Source: JAFAXD01 sp963833605 (GTDB lineage: Bacteria > Pseudomonadota > Alphaproteobacteria > Rhizobiales > Xanthobacteraceae). Taken from it: DNA of 64,000 nt. The position numbers and the translations under genes were made by a program. The stretch lies in NCBI GenBank assembly GCA_963833605.1, contig CAWHYZ010000014.1, forward strand, positions 68,437 to 132,436. Direction: 5' to 3'. Shown here piece by piece: positions 1 to 9,463 of the stretch (within the stretch, counting starts at the first letter, position 1; each line of letters begins with the position of its first letter). Below the pieces are notes generated by a model, which saw nothing but the letters and a program-made list of their open reading frames with translations, had not been told where the DNA came from and searched no databases.

Positions 1-58
1 CAGAAAACCGCCCAAAACCGTCTGCTGTTGCAGACCTGGAACGGCGCACCTTTTCAGA

Positions 59-186
59 CCTCATCCTGAGGAGCACGCGCGCGTCAGCGCGCGTGCGGCT
101 CGAAGGATGGCCACGGATGAGAGCGTTCCCTTGGCCATCCTTCGAGACGCCTTGTCCCTGCGGGCCAAGGCTCCTCGGGATGAGGC
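59..186. repeat. Long compound palindromic repeat (family A)
   Basis: A nested inverted repeat fills the region before the first gene. The outer arms are CCTCATCCTGAGGAGC (59-74) and GCTCCTCGGGATGAGG (about 171-186). Inside are CGAAGGATGGCCA (about 101-113) and its complement TGGCCATCCTTCG (about 132-144). The left half also holds a GC-rich hairpin (GCACGCGCGC/GCGCGCGTGC). The same family recurs at 27992-28120, and as a half-length copy inside imuB at 20645-20707. Nothing else is recognisable in positions 1-238. Confidence 0.85.
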
Positions 187-238
187 CCAGAGTTATTGCG
201 CGTTTGTCTGAGTGCGCCTCATAGCAGGGAGAAACACC

Positions 239-1834
239 GTGCCGCTGATCGACCCGATCGTCGAGATCGACAATGGAAAGCTATCCGGAATTGCCTGCCC
301 GGACGGCGTCGCAGCCTTCAAGGGCATTCCCTACGCCCTGGCACCGGTCGGCGATTTGCGCTGGCGTCCTCCGCAACCCGTGCAGTCCGGGGCGGATTTG
401 CGCCGCGCCGACGCATTTGGTCCGCGTTGCGTGCAGCCGTCCCGCCGCGAAACCTCCATCGGTTATTTCGGACCGGAACCGGAGAGCGAGGACTGCCTGT
501 TCCTGAATGTCTGGACGCCTGGCGCCGCGACTGATGCGAAGCTCCCCGTGATGGTCTGGTTCCACGGCGGTGCGTTCTATGTCGGCTCTGGTGCACTCCC
601 GTTGTTCAACGGCGAATATCTGGCGAGTCGCGGCGCGGTGATCGTCACGGTGAACTATCGGCTTGGCCGGTTGGGCTTCCTGGCGCATCCCGAGCTCACC
701 AGGGAGTCCGGGTTCTCCGGCAACTACGGCCTGCTTGATCAGATCGCGGCCCTGCAATGGGTCAAGCGCAACATCATGGCATTCGGTGGTGACCCCGACT
801 GCGTCACCATCTTCGGCCAGTCCGCCGGTTCGATCAGCGGCTCCCTGTTGATGGCTTCGCCGCTGGCCAAGGGATTGTTTCACCGTGTCATCGGCCAAAG
901 CGGGGCTCTGTTTGGTCCGGTGGCCGAGAGCTGCAACACCGGCGACTCGATCCAGTCACTCAAAGCAGCGGAGCGCACCGGCCTCGATCTTGCGCACGCG
1001 CTCGGCGCCAGATCGATTGCTGATCTGCGCGCGCGCCCGGCGCGCGAAATCCAGCTCACGCATCGGCGCGGCGGCACCGGATCGGGCCCCAACAACGATC
1101 CGTCCGATGCGGCCCGCGGCGTGTTCGACACCAACTGGCCGATCGTCGACGGCCACGTGCTGCCGCGAAGTGCCTTCGATCTGTTCGCGCAGGGCGGGCA
1201 GAACGACGTACCGCTATTGCTTGGCGTCGTCGCCAATGAGGGCGCCACCATGCCGCATGTCGGCAGTCTGCATGCGTTCGAGGCGCAGGCGCGCGCCGAC
1301 CACGGCGAGGAGGCCGATCGATTCCTTGCGCTTTATCCGGCCGGGAGCGATGGCCAGGCGCGCGACGCGAGCCGCACCGCCTTCAGCTATCGCAATTTCT
1401 ATTGGCAGAATTTTTGTTGGGCGCGCCTGCAGTCGCGCACCGGCATATCGTCGGTCTATTTCTACGAGTTCACGCGCGTGCCGCCGATCCCCGCCAAAGC
1501 GGATTACGATGAAAATGCTTCCGATAAATTCGGGGCGTTTCACGGCAGCGAGATTCCCTACATCTTCCGCACGTTCGGCGTACGCGACTGGCCGTGGACG
1601 GAAGCGGATGCGGTGCTGGCGGACGCGATCTCATCCTACTGGCTCAATTTCGCTCGCACCGGCAATCCGAATGCGGCTGGCCTGCCGCACTGGCCGCCCT
1701 TTGAGCCGACAACGCAGATGACGATGGAGCTCGGCGACGTGGTCAGGCCAGTCCCGATCCGCAATCTCGCCCGGCTCGAGTTCTGGGACGCCTTCTACAA
1801 GGCACAGCGCAGCCGCAACCGCATCGCGGCTTGA
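239..1834 (+). CDS. Type-B carboxylesterase (alpha/beta hydrolase)
   Basis: Predicted to hydrolyse carboxylic esters. The 531-residue product is the usual length for bacterial carboxylesterase/para-nitrobenzyl esterase family members. The oxyanion-hole motif HGGAF (about residue 112), the nucleophile elbow GQSAGS, the acid residue in VANEG and the late catalytic histidine in FHGSEIP all appear in the expected order. The elbow has Gln where GESAGG is usual. I prefer the GTG at 239, which has GGGAG about 7 bases upstream, over the in-frame GTG at 212. No signal peptide is visible, so it is probably cytoplasmic. It sits 33 bp ahead of the next gene on the same strand. The natural substrate cannot be told from sequence. 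Confidence 0.88.
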   Translation: MPLIDPIVEIDNGKLSGIACPDGVAAFKGIPYALAPVGDLRWRPPQPVQSGADLRRADAFGPRCVQPSRRETSIGYFGPEPESEDCLFLNVWTPGAATDAKLPVMVWFHGGAFYVGSGALPLFNGEYLASRGAVIVTVNYRLGRLGFLAHPELTRESGFSGNYGLLDQIAALQWVKRNIMAFGGDPDCVTIFGQSAGSISGSLLMASPLAKGLFHRVIGQSGALFGPVAESCNTGDSIQSLKAAERTGLDLAHALGARSIADLRARPAREIQLTHRRGGTGSGPNNDPSDAARGVFDTNWPIVDGHVLPRSAFDLFAQGGQNDVPLLLGVVANEGATMPHVGSLHAFEAQARADHGEEADRFLALYPAGSDGQARDASRTAFSYRNFYWQNFCWARLQSRTGISSVYFYEFTRVPPIPAKADYDENASDKFGAFHGSEIPYIFRTFGVRDWPWTEADAVLADAISSYWLNFARTGNPNAAGLPHWPPFEPTTQMTMELGDVVRPVPIRNLARLEFWDAFYKAQRSRNRIAA

Positions 1835-1867
1835 TTGCCCGATCGGCTTGCCCGATATCTTGGCGTC

Positions 1868-2842
1868 ATGAAGATTTGCATCTTTGGCGCCGGCGCGATC
1901 GGCGGACACCTCGCGGCACGCCTGCAAACCGCCGGCAACGAGGTGTCGGTCGTGGCACGCGGCGAGCATCTCGCTGCCATCCAGAAGGATGGCCTGACCC
2001 TCGAACTGCCGGATCGCGTACTCAGCGCGCGCGTGCAGGCGGCTGAGGATCCCAGCGAGCTCGGACCACAGGACGCAGTGATTGTCGCCGTCAAGGCGCC
2101 CGCATTGCCCGAGGTGGCGGCGCGTATCCGTCCGTTGCTTGGCCCCGATACGCCGGTCGTGTTTGCCATGAACGGAATTCCGTGGTGGTATTTCTACGCC
2201 CACGGCGGGCCTTTCGAAGGCCGCCGGCTCCCGCTGCTCGACCCGGGTGATGCGCTGTGGCAGGCGATCGGTCCGCAGCGTGTGCTTGGCGGCGTGCTCT
2301 ATTCGTCCAACACCGTGTCACGGCCCGGTGTCATTCGCTGCGTCAGCGGGCGGATGGGCATCGTCGTGGGCGAGCCGAGCGGCGAAAAGACCGCGCGTGT
2401 GGTCGCGCTCGCCGAACTGATCAATGCGAGCGGCGCCAAAGCGGAGGTGAGCGCGCGCATCCGCGACGACATCTGGACCAAGTTGTTGGCCAACATGTCG
2501 GCGAACCCGCTAACCTTTCTGGGCCAGGCCACGCTCGGGGCCGTCTTTGCCGAGCCGGCCTGCGTTGCCACGGTCCGCACGATCGCGAGCGAAGCCGCCG
2601 CCATTGCGCGCGCCCTTGGCTGTGAGGTTGCGCTTGACGTGGACAAGGCGTTTGCCGGGGCGTCGGCGCACAAGCCCAGTATCGTGCAGGACCTGGAGCG
2701 CGGGCGGGCGCTCGAGATCGACGCCATGTTCACGGTGCCGGCCGAGTTTGGAAAGATGCTCAACGTCAAGACGCCGATGCTCGACCTGATGGTGACGCTG
2801 ATGAAACTGCGTGCCCGGTCCGCGGGGCTCTATCCGGCGTAG
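1868..2842 (+). CDS. Ketopantoate reductase-like (ApbA/PanE family) dehydrogenase
   Basis: The 324-residue product begins with MKICIFGAGAIGG, the Rossmann GxGxxG NADP-binding motif typical of PanE/ApbA proteins, followed by VVARG. The catalytic-lysine region is present as IWTKLLANMSANPL. Family members reduce 2-oxo acids such as ketopantoate with NADPH. Many paralogues lie in catabolic clusters and do not make pantothenate, and the neighbourhood here (esterase, enolase-superfamily protein) favours that. I chose the ATG at 1868, rather than upstream in-frame starts, because it places the Rossmann motif at the N-terminus as in the family. Confidence 0.85.
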   Translation: MKICIFGAGAIGGHLAARLQTAGNEVSVVARGEHLAAIQKDGLTLELPDRVLSARVQAAEDPSELGPQDAVIVAVKAPALPEVAARIRPLLGPDTPVVFAMNGIPWWYFYAHGGPFEGRRLPLLDPGDALWQAIGPQRVLGGVLYSSNTVSRPGVIRCVSGRMGIVVGEPSGEKTARVVALAELINASGAKAEVSARIRDDIWTKLLANMSANPLTFLGQATLGAVFAEPACVATVRTIASEAAAIARALGCEVALDVDKAFAGASAHKPSIVQDLERGRALEIDAMFTVPAEFGKMLNVKTPMLDLMVTLMKLRARSAGLYPA

Positions 2843-2861
2843 CGCAAAAACAGCGCGTACG

Positions 2862-3954
2862 TCAGCGTGCGAATGCGTACTTCTTGATCGCGGCCTGATC
2901 GAATGCAAAACCCCAGCCCGGGCCCTCCGGCACGATCGCCTGGCCCTGGGCATCAAGCTTGAGACGCTCCGCATAGACCGGCTCCAGCCACGGCATGTAC
3001 TCGAGCACGATGAAGTTTGGGATCGCCGCGAGCAGCTGCATGCTCATCTCGGTGAAGCAGTGGTTGGATGCAGGCGTCCCGTAGGCCTCGGCAAAGGCGG
3101 CAGCCTTCATGAACTCGGTCGGGCCGCCGACGCGCATCAGGTCCGGCATCACGATATCGGACGCGCGCACGCGTAGCATGTCGAGAATCCCGCGGCTGCC
3201 GTAAACCGATTCTCCGCTCGCTACCGGCGTGTCGAGCGCAGCGGTTATCACCGCCTCGCCGGCATGATCGTGGTAGGGCACCGGCTCCTCGAACCAGGTC
3301 AGGTTGAATTCTTCGAGCGCGTGGCCGAGGCGGATCGCATGCGGCACGGTCGAGCGCTGGTTGAGATCGCCCAGCACGGAAAAATCCGACCCGACGACTT
3401 CGCGCACGGCTTTGGCCCGTGCAACATCGTCGGCGATTTGGCCGGTCAGCCGCAGCTTGAGCCCACGAAACCCGCGCTGCTTGTGGTCGGCCGCCGCATG
3501 CTGGATCTCATCGAGCGAGCGCGTGATCCAGTAGTCGCTGCTGTTATAGACCGGCATCGTGGTGCGGTAGGCACCGATCAGACCGGCGACATTGGTGTTG
3601 GCGAGCTTCGCACGAAGATCCCACAGTGCCTGGTCGATGGCGCTGATCGCAATCGTGGCAAGGCCCGATTCGCCAACGCTGCGCACGGATGCGGCCGCGC
3701 GGGTGAGAAAACTGCCCGAGAGATGCGGATCGAGCCCGATGATTATCGGGGCCAGGCTTTGCACCATGTCGTCGATCAGCTTGATGCGATCCGCATTGAA
3801 TGTATAGGCAAGCCCTTCGCCGACCGCGCCCTGGTCCGAACTCGAGAAACACCAGTACGCAGCCACCGGTCCGCAAGACAAAGTTTGCCGCGAGCCCCAT
3901 GGGTCTGGGGTAGGGAAACTCGACAAGGGTCGTGCGCAGCCGGCTAATTTTCAT
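2862..3954 (-). CDS. Enolase-superfamily protein (mandelate racemase/muconate lactonizing type), one frame break
   Basis: Predicted metal-dependent enzyme that abstracts the alpha-proton of a carboxylate (racemase, dehydratase or cycloisomerase). The mandelate-racemase layout is visible: GLKLRL with the catalytic Lys, metal ligands in LGDLN, FEEPV and SGESV, the Asp in MPDLMRVGG and the general-base His in SNHCFTE. The N-terminus MKISRLRTTLVEFPYPRP and the body are in different frames. Removing one C at 3836-3837 gives VFLEF-DQGAVGEG, and the total of 1093 nt is 3n+1, so a one-base insertion explains it. The corrected product is about 363 residues, the normal length. It lies downstream of the minus-strand flavin monooxygenase. 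Confidence 0.85.
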
Positions 3955-4005
3955 TTGCTAATGTCCTGATACCTAGCCCCGATGGAGCGTCAGCAACATC
4001 CGGGG

Positions 4006-4034
4006 ACCCGGATTGCGCTTCGCGCCATCCGGGT
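4006..4034. repeat. Palindromic hairpin between monooxygenase and enolase-family genes
   Basis: ACCCGGAT (4006-4013) pairs with ATCCGGGT (4027-4034). The stem continues after one mismatch as GCGC-ttc-GCGC. It sits in the 89-bp gap between the stop of the upstream minus-strand gene (4044) and the next start (3954). It could reduce read-through or protect the upstream message. It also resembles dispersed palindromes of Hyphomicrobiales, and nothing here decides between the two. Confidence 0.7.
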
Positions 4035-4043
4035 TGCCGCCCG

Positions 4044-5312
4044 CTACAGCCCGCCCCAGCCGAACGGCAGGCCGAGATGCACCCGCCCGATGCCGGATGC
4101 GATGTTGAGATACTGCGCCGACATGTGCTGGCGATACATGGCAACGTCGCGGAAATAGCGTTCCAGCCGCTGGCCGCGCTTGCCGGCGGCTGAGCTCGCG
4201 TTGTGGAAGAGATGCTCGACCGCTTCGCTGGCGAGCCGGCCGGCGGTTTGCACAATGCCGTAGAGGCGTACGTTGTCTTCGAGCGAGATCGGCGTGCGGT
4301 CAGCACCCCAGCGCCGGCAATATTGCATATAGGTCTCGGCGGCCGTCATCAGCAGCGCTTCGGCCGAGTCGGTCAGCATCATCGCATAGCCAAATGGCCG
4401 CTGAGTGTCGAAATGCTCGCGGCGCGGCATGATCGGCGGATGATAGGTCGGCCGCGTGACGACGTTCTCCTCGAACTCATCGAGGGCCGCGCGCGCCGCA
4501 CCGAGGACCGGCATCACCAGCGACATGTGATAGGGGCCGATGAAGCGGCCGAGATACATGGGATTGCGATGCAGCCGGGTGCCGTGGGTGCCCTCGTCCA
4601 TGGGCTCGTTCGACCACAGTGCGGGCCTAGCAGGGATCACCATGTGCTCAGGGACGAAGGCCTTGTCGATCTTCACGCTATTGGAGCCGCTGGCGCGCAT
4701 GCCGAGCGTCAGATCACCGCCCCAGTCGTCAAGCATGACAAGCTGCGAGCGCGGCACCACAAAGATGAGGGCGCGCGCCGCGCCGTTTTCGCGCATGACG
4801 ACGTTGCCCACGAAATGGGTCGCATAGGGAATGCCCGAGCAGTAGTTCCAGGTGCCGTCCACGACGTAACCGCCGTCCGTGCGCTCACAGGTGCTGGTGA
4901 TGGCACCGACCCGATGCGGCGCAATAAAATCGCCGGTCGATCCGAACAGCTCGTACTGTGCCTGCTCGGGCCAGTGCGAGGCGATCAGCGAGCCATGGGT
5001 CGCGCCGAGCGCCAAACACCAAGCCACGCCAGGGTTGCCACGCGCAACCTGTAGCATGGTGCGGTAGAAGGTCGGATAGTCGAATTCATAGCCACCGAAC
5101 AGTTTCGGCTGCAGGATGCGATAGAACCCAGCCTTGCGGAACTCCTGGTCCATCGCCGGCGAATGGCACCCGCGCGCATCATCCTCGTCCTGTGCGGCAC
5201 GGATCGCCGGCGTGAGCGCACAGGCGCGTTCGATGATCTTGGCGGGCGTCAGGCCGGGTTCAGGAACGGGCAGCGGATAGTTGATCTTCTCGGCGACTTG
5301 TTGCACGGGCAT
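4044..5312 (-). CDS. Acyl-CoA-dehydrogenase-fold flavin monooxygenase (HpaH-C2/HsaA type)
   Basis: The 422-residue product has the acyl-CoA dehydrogenase fold of two-component, reduced-flavin-dependent hydroxylases (group D; HsaA, p-hydroxyphenylacetate hydroxylase C2, DszC). Markers are FRKAGFYRILQPKLFGGYEF near the N-terminus, GVAWCLALG, DGTWNYCSG, and a C-terminal segment around residues 365-400 with HLFHNASSAAG. Such enzymes hydroxylate phenols or oxidise heteroatoms using FMNH2/FADH2 from a separate reductase, and no reductase gene is visible nearby. A homologue of similar length is encoded at 14913-16142. It is divergent from the MetE-like gene at 5401 across an 88-bp gap that should hold both promoters. 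Confidence 0.85.
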   Translation of the reverse strand: MPVQQVAEKINYPLPVPEPGLTPAKIIERACALTPAIRAAQDEDDARGCHSPAMDQEFRKAGFYRILQPKLFGGYEFDYPTFYRTMLQVARGNPGVAWCLALGATHGSLIASHWPEQAQYELFGSTGDFIAPHRVGAITSTCERTDGGYVVDGTWNYCSGIPYATHFVGNVVMRENGAARALIFVVPRSQLVMLDDWGGDLTLGMRASGSNSVKIDKAFVPEHMVIPARPALWSNEPMDEGTHGTRLHRNPMYLGRFIGPYHMSLVMPVLGAARAALDEFEENVVTRPTYHPPIMPRREHFDTQRPFGYAMMLTDSAEALLMTAAETYMQYCRRWGADRTPISLEDNVRLYGIVQTAGRLASEAVEHLFHNASSAAGKRGQRLERYFRDVAMYRQHMSAQYLNIASGIGRVHLGLPFGWGGL

Positions 5313-5400
5313 GGAGTCCTGGGAGACGTATTGAGAGCAGGGGCGGCTATGATATCGTCTGCCGTGAGGGCGGTCGAGCAGCGAGAACGAAGGGGGGAAC

Positions 5401-6564
5401 GTGACGAAAATTGCGCGTGCGGACGTGATCGGGAGCCTGTTGCGCCCACCTTATCTTCAGGAAGCCCGCAAGGCCGCGCGCGAAGGCCGGCTCAGTGCCG
5501 GCGAGGCGCGCGCCGCCGAGGATCGCGCCATCACCGAGGCGATCACGCTGCAGGAGGCCGCCGGGATGGACGCCGTCACCGACGGCGAGTTCCGCCGCAT
5601 GAGCTTCATCGCCACCATCGGCGTGCGCGATGCCGAACTCGGCCCGCTCACCGGCTTCAAGACCTTGGTCACCGATGCGGAATGGACCGGGCTGTGGAAG
5701 AATCCGGACGGCTCGTTCGGCGGCCTGACCCTGCCGGAAGACCGGACCAAGGCGCGGCGTTCGATCGTGGTCGACAAGGTCGGGGTCAAGCGCGATATCG
5801 TTGCTGAAGAGTTTCCGTTTCTCAAAGCGCACACCCGCAAGGCGCAGGCCAAGTACACGTTCCCGGCGCCGAGCTGGCATCGGGTGGCGTGGGATCCCAA
5901 GCACTCGCGCGACGCCTATCCGACAGCGCGCGAGTTTCTCCTCGCCATGCGCGACTACATCCGCGATGTGGTCAAGAAGCTGATCGAGGCCGGCTGCACC
6001 TACATCCACATGGACGCGCCCAACTACGCCCAGTGGCACACCGACCCGAAGATCAGGGCGGCGTTCGAGTCCTGGGGGCACGACATGGACAAGGAACTGA
6101 TCGAGGATGCCGAGATCGACAACTCCGTGTTCGACGGCATCAGCGGAGTAACGCGTGCGATCCATCTCTGTCGCGGTAACGCACCGCGCGGGCGCTGGCT
6201 CGCGCATGGCGGCTACGAGACGATCGCGGATCGGCTCTATCCGCGGCTCACCAACTACGACACCCTGCTGCTCGAATACGACAGTCCGCGAGCCGGCGAC
6301 TTCTCGTCGCTCAAGCACGTACGGCCCGACACCGTCGTGGTGCTCGGGCTCATCACCACCAAGGACGGCAAGCTTGAAGATTCTGCCGCAGTCGAGGCGC
6401 GTATTCGCGAGGCTGCGAAGATCGTCCCATTGGAGCGGCTCGCGCTCAGCCCGCAATGCGGTTTTGCCTCGGGCGAATATGCCGACACCATGACCATGCC
6501 GCAGGAAGAAGCCAAGCTGCGGCTCGTCGGCGACGTGGCCCGCCGGGTTTGGCCGAACGGCTAG
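5401..6564 (+). CDS. MetE C-terminal-like (cobalamin-independent methyltransferase family) protein, copy 1
   Basis: The 387-residue product matches only the C-terminal catalytic half of cobalamin-independent methionine synthase (full MetE is about 750 residues). The zinc site is retained: His and Cys in HLCRGN, the Glu in LLEYDS and the late Cys in SPQCGFAS. The family includes methionine synthases that use non-folate donors and the zinc-dependent epoxyalkane:coenzyme M transferases, so thiol alkylation is the general chemistry. GTG start at 5401 with a GGGGGGA-rich ribosome-binding site. It is followed after 83 bp by the Liv-type operon. Two paralogues lie at 13598 and 28152. The substrate is unknown. 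Confidence 0.85.
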   Translation: MTKIARADVIGSLLRPPYLQEARKAAREGRLSAGEARAAEDRAITEAITLQEAAGMDAVTDGEFRRMSFIATIGVRDAELGPLTGFKTLVTDAEWTGLWKNPDGSFGGLTLPEDRTKARRSIVVDKVGVKRDIVAEEFPFLKAHTRKAQAKYTFPAPSWHRVAWDPKHSRDAYPTAREFLLAMRDYIRDVVKKLIEAGCTYIHMDAPNYAQWHTDPKIRAAFESWGHDMDKELIEDAEIDNSVFDGISGVTRAIHLCRGNAPRGRWLAHGGYETIADRLYPRLTNYDTLLLEYDSPRAGDFSSLKHVRPDTVVVLGLITTKDGKLEDSAAVEARIREAAKIVPLERLALSPQCGFASGEYADTMTMPQEEAKLRLVGDVARRVWPNG

Positions 6565-6647
6565 CGTTTCCCGCAAACGGGATAGCGGCGAGCTCGAAAA
6601 AAATGCGATTGCTTGAGCAAACGTTACAACGATTGGGAGGAAGCCGC

Positions 6648-7850
6648 ATGCGCAACAAATTGAGGCTCTTGCTTGTCCTTTCCGCAGGCGCGCTCTGCCT
6701 GCCCGCATCGGCGCAGAACGCACCCGGGGTGACCGACACTGAAATCAAGATCGGGCAGACCATGCCCTATACGGGGCCGGTGACCGCGTACTCGACCCTG
6801 GGCAAAGGCGAGGTTGCCTATTTCAAGATGCTCAACGATCAGGGTGGGGTGAACGGCCGCAAGATCAACCTGATCAGTCTCGACGATGGCTATGCGCCGC
6901 CGCGCACGGTGGAACAGACTCGCAGGCTGGTCGAACAGGACGGCGTGGCGTTCATCTTTTCTTCGATTGGCACCGCCACCAACACGGCGATCCAGCGTTA
7001 TCTGAACAGCAACAAGGTTCCCCAGCTCTACATCGCGTCGGGGGCGTCAAAGTTCGGCAACTACAAGGAATTCCCCTGGACCATCGGCGGCATTCAGGCA
7101 ACGTTTCGCGCCGAAGCCCGCATCTACGCGCGGCAGATCCTCAAGGAGAAGCCGAATGCCAAGATTGCGATGCTCTACCAGAACGACGATTTCGGGCGCG
7201 ACTATGTGCTCGGGGTCAAGGACGTGCTGGGCGAAAAATATGCCGATATGGTCAAGGAAGCGACCTACGAATTCACCGACGCGACCGTGGATTCGCAGGT
7301 CGTGAGCCTGCAGGCTTCGGGCGCCGATGCGCTGATCCTGATCGCGACGCCGAAATTCGCCGCCCAGGCGATCCGCAAGGTCTACGACATCGGGTGGAAG
7401 CCGATGTTCTACATCACCAACGTGTCGATCTGGATCTCGACCGTCCTGGAGCCCGCCGGCGTCGAGAAGGCGGTCGGGCTGATGTCGTCGGTCTATGTGA
7501 AGGACCCGGCTGATCCGGGCTGGGACAATGATCCAGACATGAAGGAATGGAAGGCCTGGATGGCGAAATACATGCCGGAGTCCGACCCGCGCGACCAGAA
7601 CTACGTCAATTCCTACAACAGCGCGATGGCGATTGTGCAGGCGCTCAAGCAGGCTGGCATTGATCTTTCGCGCGAGAACATCATGAAGCAGGCGGCTAAC
7701 ATCAAGGATCTGCAGTTGCCGATGATGCTGCCGGGCATCAAGATGCACACCAGCCCGACCGACTATTTCCCGATCGAAAACATGCAGATGATGCGCTGGA
7801 ACGGTAAGCAGTGGGTTCGCTTCGGCGATCTGTTGTCCGGCAGCTTGTGA
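6648..7850 (+). CDS. Branched-chain-amino-acid-type ABC transporter, periplasmic substrate-binding protein
   Basis: The 400-residue product has a Sec signal peptide (MRNKLRLLLVLSAGALCLPASAQ) and the type-I periplasmic-binding fold of LivK-like proteins (GVTDTEIKIGQTMPYTG at the mature N-terminus, FIFSSIGTATN, YQNDDFGRDY). I chose the ATG at 6648, with GGGAGGA 6-7 bases upstream, and not the longer upstream frame, because only this start gives a signal peptide. First gene of a five-gene LivK-G-F-H-M operon. In catabolic clusters such receptors often bind aromatic acids or amides instead of leucine. The ligand is not deducible here. Confidence 0.92.
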   Translation: MRNKLRLLLVLSAGALCLPASAQNAPGVTDTEIKIGQTMPYTGPVTAYSTLGKGEVAYFKMLNDQGGVNGRKINLISLDDGYAPPRTVEQTRRLVEQDGVAFIFSSIGTATNTAIQRYLNSNKVPQLYIASGASKFGNYKEFPWTIGGIQATFRAEARIYARQILKEKPNAKIAMLYQNDDFGRDYVLGVKDVLGEKYADMVKEATYEFTDATVDSQVVSLQASGADALILIATPKFAAQAIRKVYDIGWKPMFYITNVSIWISTVLEPAGVEKAVGLMSSVYVKDPADPGWDNDPDMKEWKAWMAKYMPESDPRDQNYVNSYNSAMAIVQALKQAGIDLSRENIMKQAANIKDLQLPMMLPGIKMHTSPTDYFPIENMQMMRWNGKQWVRFGDLLSGSL

Positions 7851-7889
7851 CCCGGCGGGGGACGATGGCGCGGATGCGGGGGCTGGGCA

Positions 7890-8660
7890 GTGAGTGAAGA
7901 CCTGCTCCGCATCCGCGACCTCTCCCTGCGCTTCGGCGGCATCATCGCCCTCGATCGCGTGACGTTCGATATCGGACGCGGTGAAATCTGCGGTCTGATC
8001 GGGCCGAACGGGGCCGGCAAAACCACGCTGTTCAATTGCCTGAGCGGGCTCTACACGCCGGACGGGGGCGATGTCACATTCATGGGCCGACCATTACTGA
8101 ATGTGCCGCGTCATCGCATCGCCGCACTGGGTATCGGCCGCACATTCCAGAACCTCGCGCTGTTTCGCACCATGTCGGTTCGTCGCAACATTGTGGTCGG
8201 CGCTCATTGCCGCACCCACGCGGGCTTTCTGTCCGATGCGTTGCGCCTGCCGCCGGTGCAGCGGGAGGAACGCGCGCTGGCGCGGCGGATTGACGGGCTC
8301 ATCGCGATGCTCGGGTTGGAGCAGGTGGCCGCGCTGAGCGTCGACGAATTGTCGTTCGGGACGCGCAAGCGCGTCGAGCTCGCCCGCGCGCTTGCCGGCG
8401 AGCCGACCTTGCTGCTGCTCGATGAGCCGGCCGGCGGCCTCAACCACGACGAGGTCGATCATCTGCGCGCGCTCATTTTGATGATCCGCGAGCGGCTCGG
8501 GCTCACCCTCCTCCTGGTCGAGCATCACATGAACTTGGTCATGCGCGTGTCCGATAAGGTCGTGGCACTCGATTTCGGCCGTAAGATCGCGGAAGGCGTG
8601 CCCAAGGAGGTGCAGGCCAATCCGGACGTGATCCGCGCCTATCTGGGCACCGCGGCATGA
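7890..8660 (+). CDS. livG: Liv-type ABC transporter ATP-binding protein (LivG)
   Basis: 256-residue ABC ATPase with Walker A GPNGAGKTT, Q-loop GIGRTFQN and Walker B LLLLDEPAGGL. The signature is degenerate (LSFGTRKRVE where LSGGQ is usual), as seen in LivG-like subunits, and the C-terminus has the HHMNLVM segment characteristic of the LivG family. GTG start at 7890. The stop overlaps the start of livF by four bases, so the two ATPases are translationally coupled. It energises import through the LivH/LivM pore encoded downstream. Confidence 0.93.
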   Translation: MSEDLLRIRDLSLRFGGIIALDRVTFDIGRGEICGLIGPNGAGKTTLFNCLSGLYTPDGGDVTFMGRPLLNVPRHRIAALGIGRTFQNLALFRTMSVRRNIVVGAHCRTHAGFLSDALRLPPVQREERALARRIDGLIAMLGLEQVAALSVDELSFGTRKRVELARALAGEPTLLLLDEPAGGLNHDEVDHLRALILMIRERLGLTLLLVEHHMNLVMRVSDKVVALDFGRKIAEGVPKEVQANPDVIRAYLGTAA

Positions 8661-9373
8661 CCGCTTTGCTTGAATTGCGCGGGCTTGGCGTCGCCTATGG
8701 GCAGACGCCGGTGATCCATGGGCTCGATCTCGTCGTGGCTCCAGGCGGCATCACCACGCTGCTTGGCGCCAATGGCGCCGGCAAGACCACGCTGCTGCGT
8801 GCGATCTGCAACATGAAGGTGCGCAACTCCGGGGCAATCCTGTTCGAAGGCCGTCGCATCGAAGCCTGGCAGACCGAAGATATCGTGCGCCTCGGCATCG
8901 CGCATGTGCCGGACGGGCGCGGCACGTTCGTCCACCTCACAGTCGAGGAAAACCTGACGCTCGGCGCCTATACGCGGCGCGATCGCGGCGCGGTCGAGCA
9001 GGATTTCGCGCGGGCGTACACCTATTTCCCGCGGCTTGCGGAACGCGCCCAACAACAGGCCGGCACGCTGTCGGGCGGCGAGCAGCAGATGCTTGCGATC
9101 GCGCGGGCCCTGATGCTGCGGCCCAAGCTTCTGCTGCTGGACGAGCCATCGTTCGGGCTCGCGCCCCTCGTGGTGCAGGAAATCTTCCGCATCCTGCGTC
9201 GCATCAACGAGGAAGAGAACGTGAGCATGCTGCTGGTCGAGCAGAACGCCAGTATGGCGCTCGCGCTTGCGACCCACGTCTACCTGTTGGAAACCGGCCG
9301 TGTGGTGATGGAGGGTCCTGCATCGATCGTGAGCGACAACGCGGCGGTGCGGCGGGCCTATCTGGGATACTAG
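8657..9373 (+). CDS. livF: Liv-type ABC transporter ATP-binding protein (LivF)
   Basis: 238-residue ABC ATPase with Walker A GANGAGKTT, signature LSGGEQQ, Walker B LLLLDEPSFGLAP and the LLVEQN segment typical of LivF. It overlaps livG by ATGA at 8657-8660. It pairs with LivG to form the nucleotide-binding dimer of the importer. Confidence 0.94.
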   Translation: MTALLELRGLGVAYGQTPVIHGLDLVVAPGGITTLLGANGAGKTTLLRAICNMKVRNSGAILFEGRRIEAWQTEDIVRLGIAHVPDGRGTFVHLTVEENLTLGAYTRRDRGAVEQDFARAYTYFPRLAERAQQQAGTLSGGEQQMLAIARALMLRPKLLLLDEPSFGLAPLVVQEIFRILRRINEEENVSMLLVEQNASMALALATHVYLLETGRVVMEGPASIVSDNAAVRRAYLGY

Positions 9374-9463
9374 GAGATCGGATGTGAGCGGGCACGGCCT
9401 CTCCTCTCTTACCTCTCTCCGCAAGCCGGAAGAGGTGAGGCGGGGCGCGTTTGGGAGGGCGTG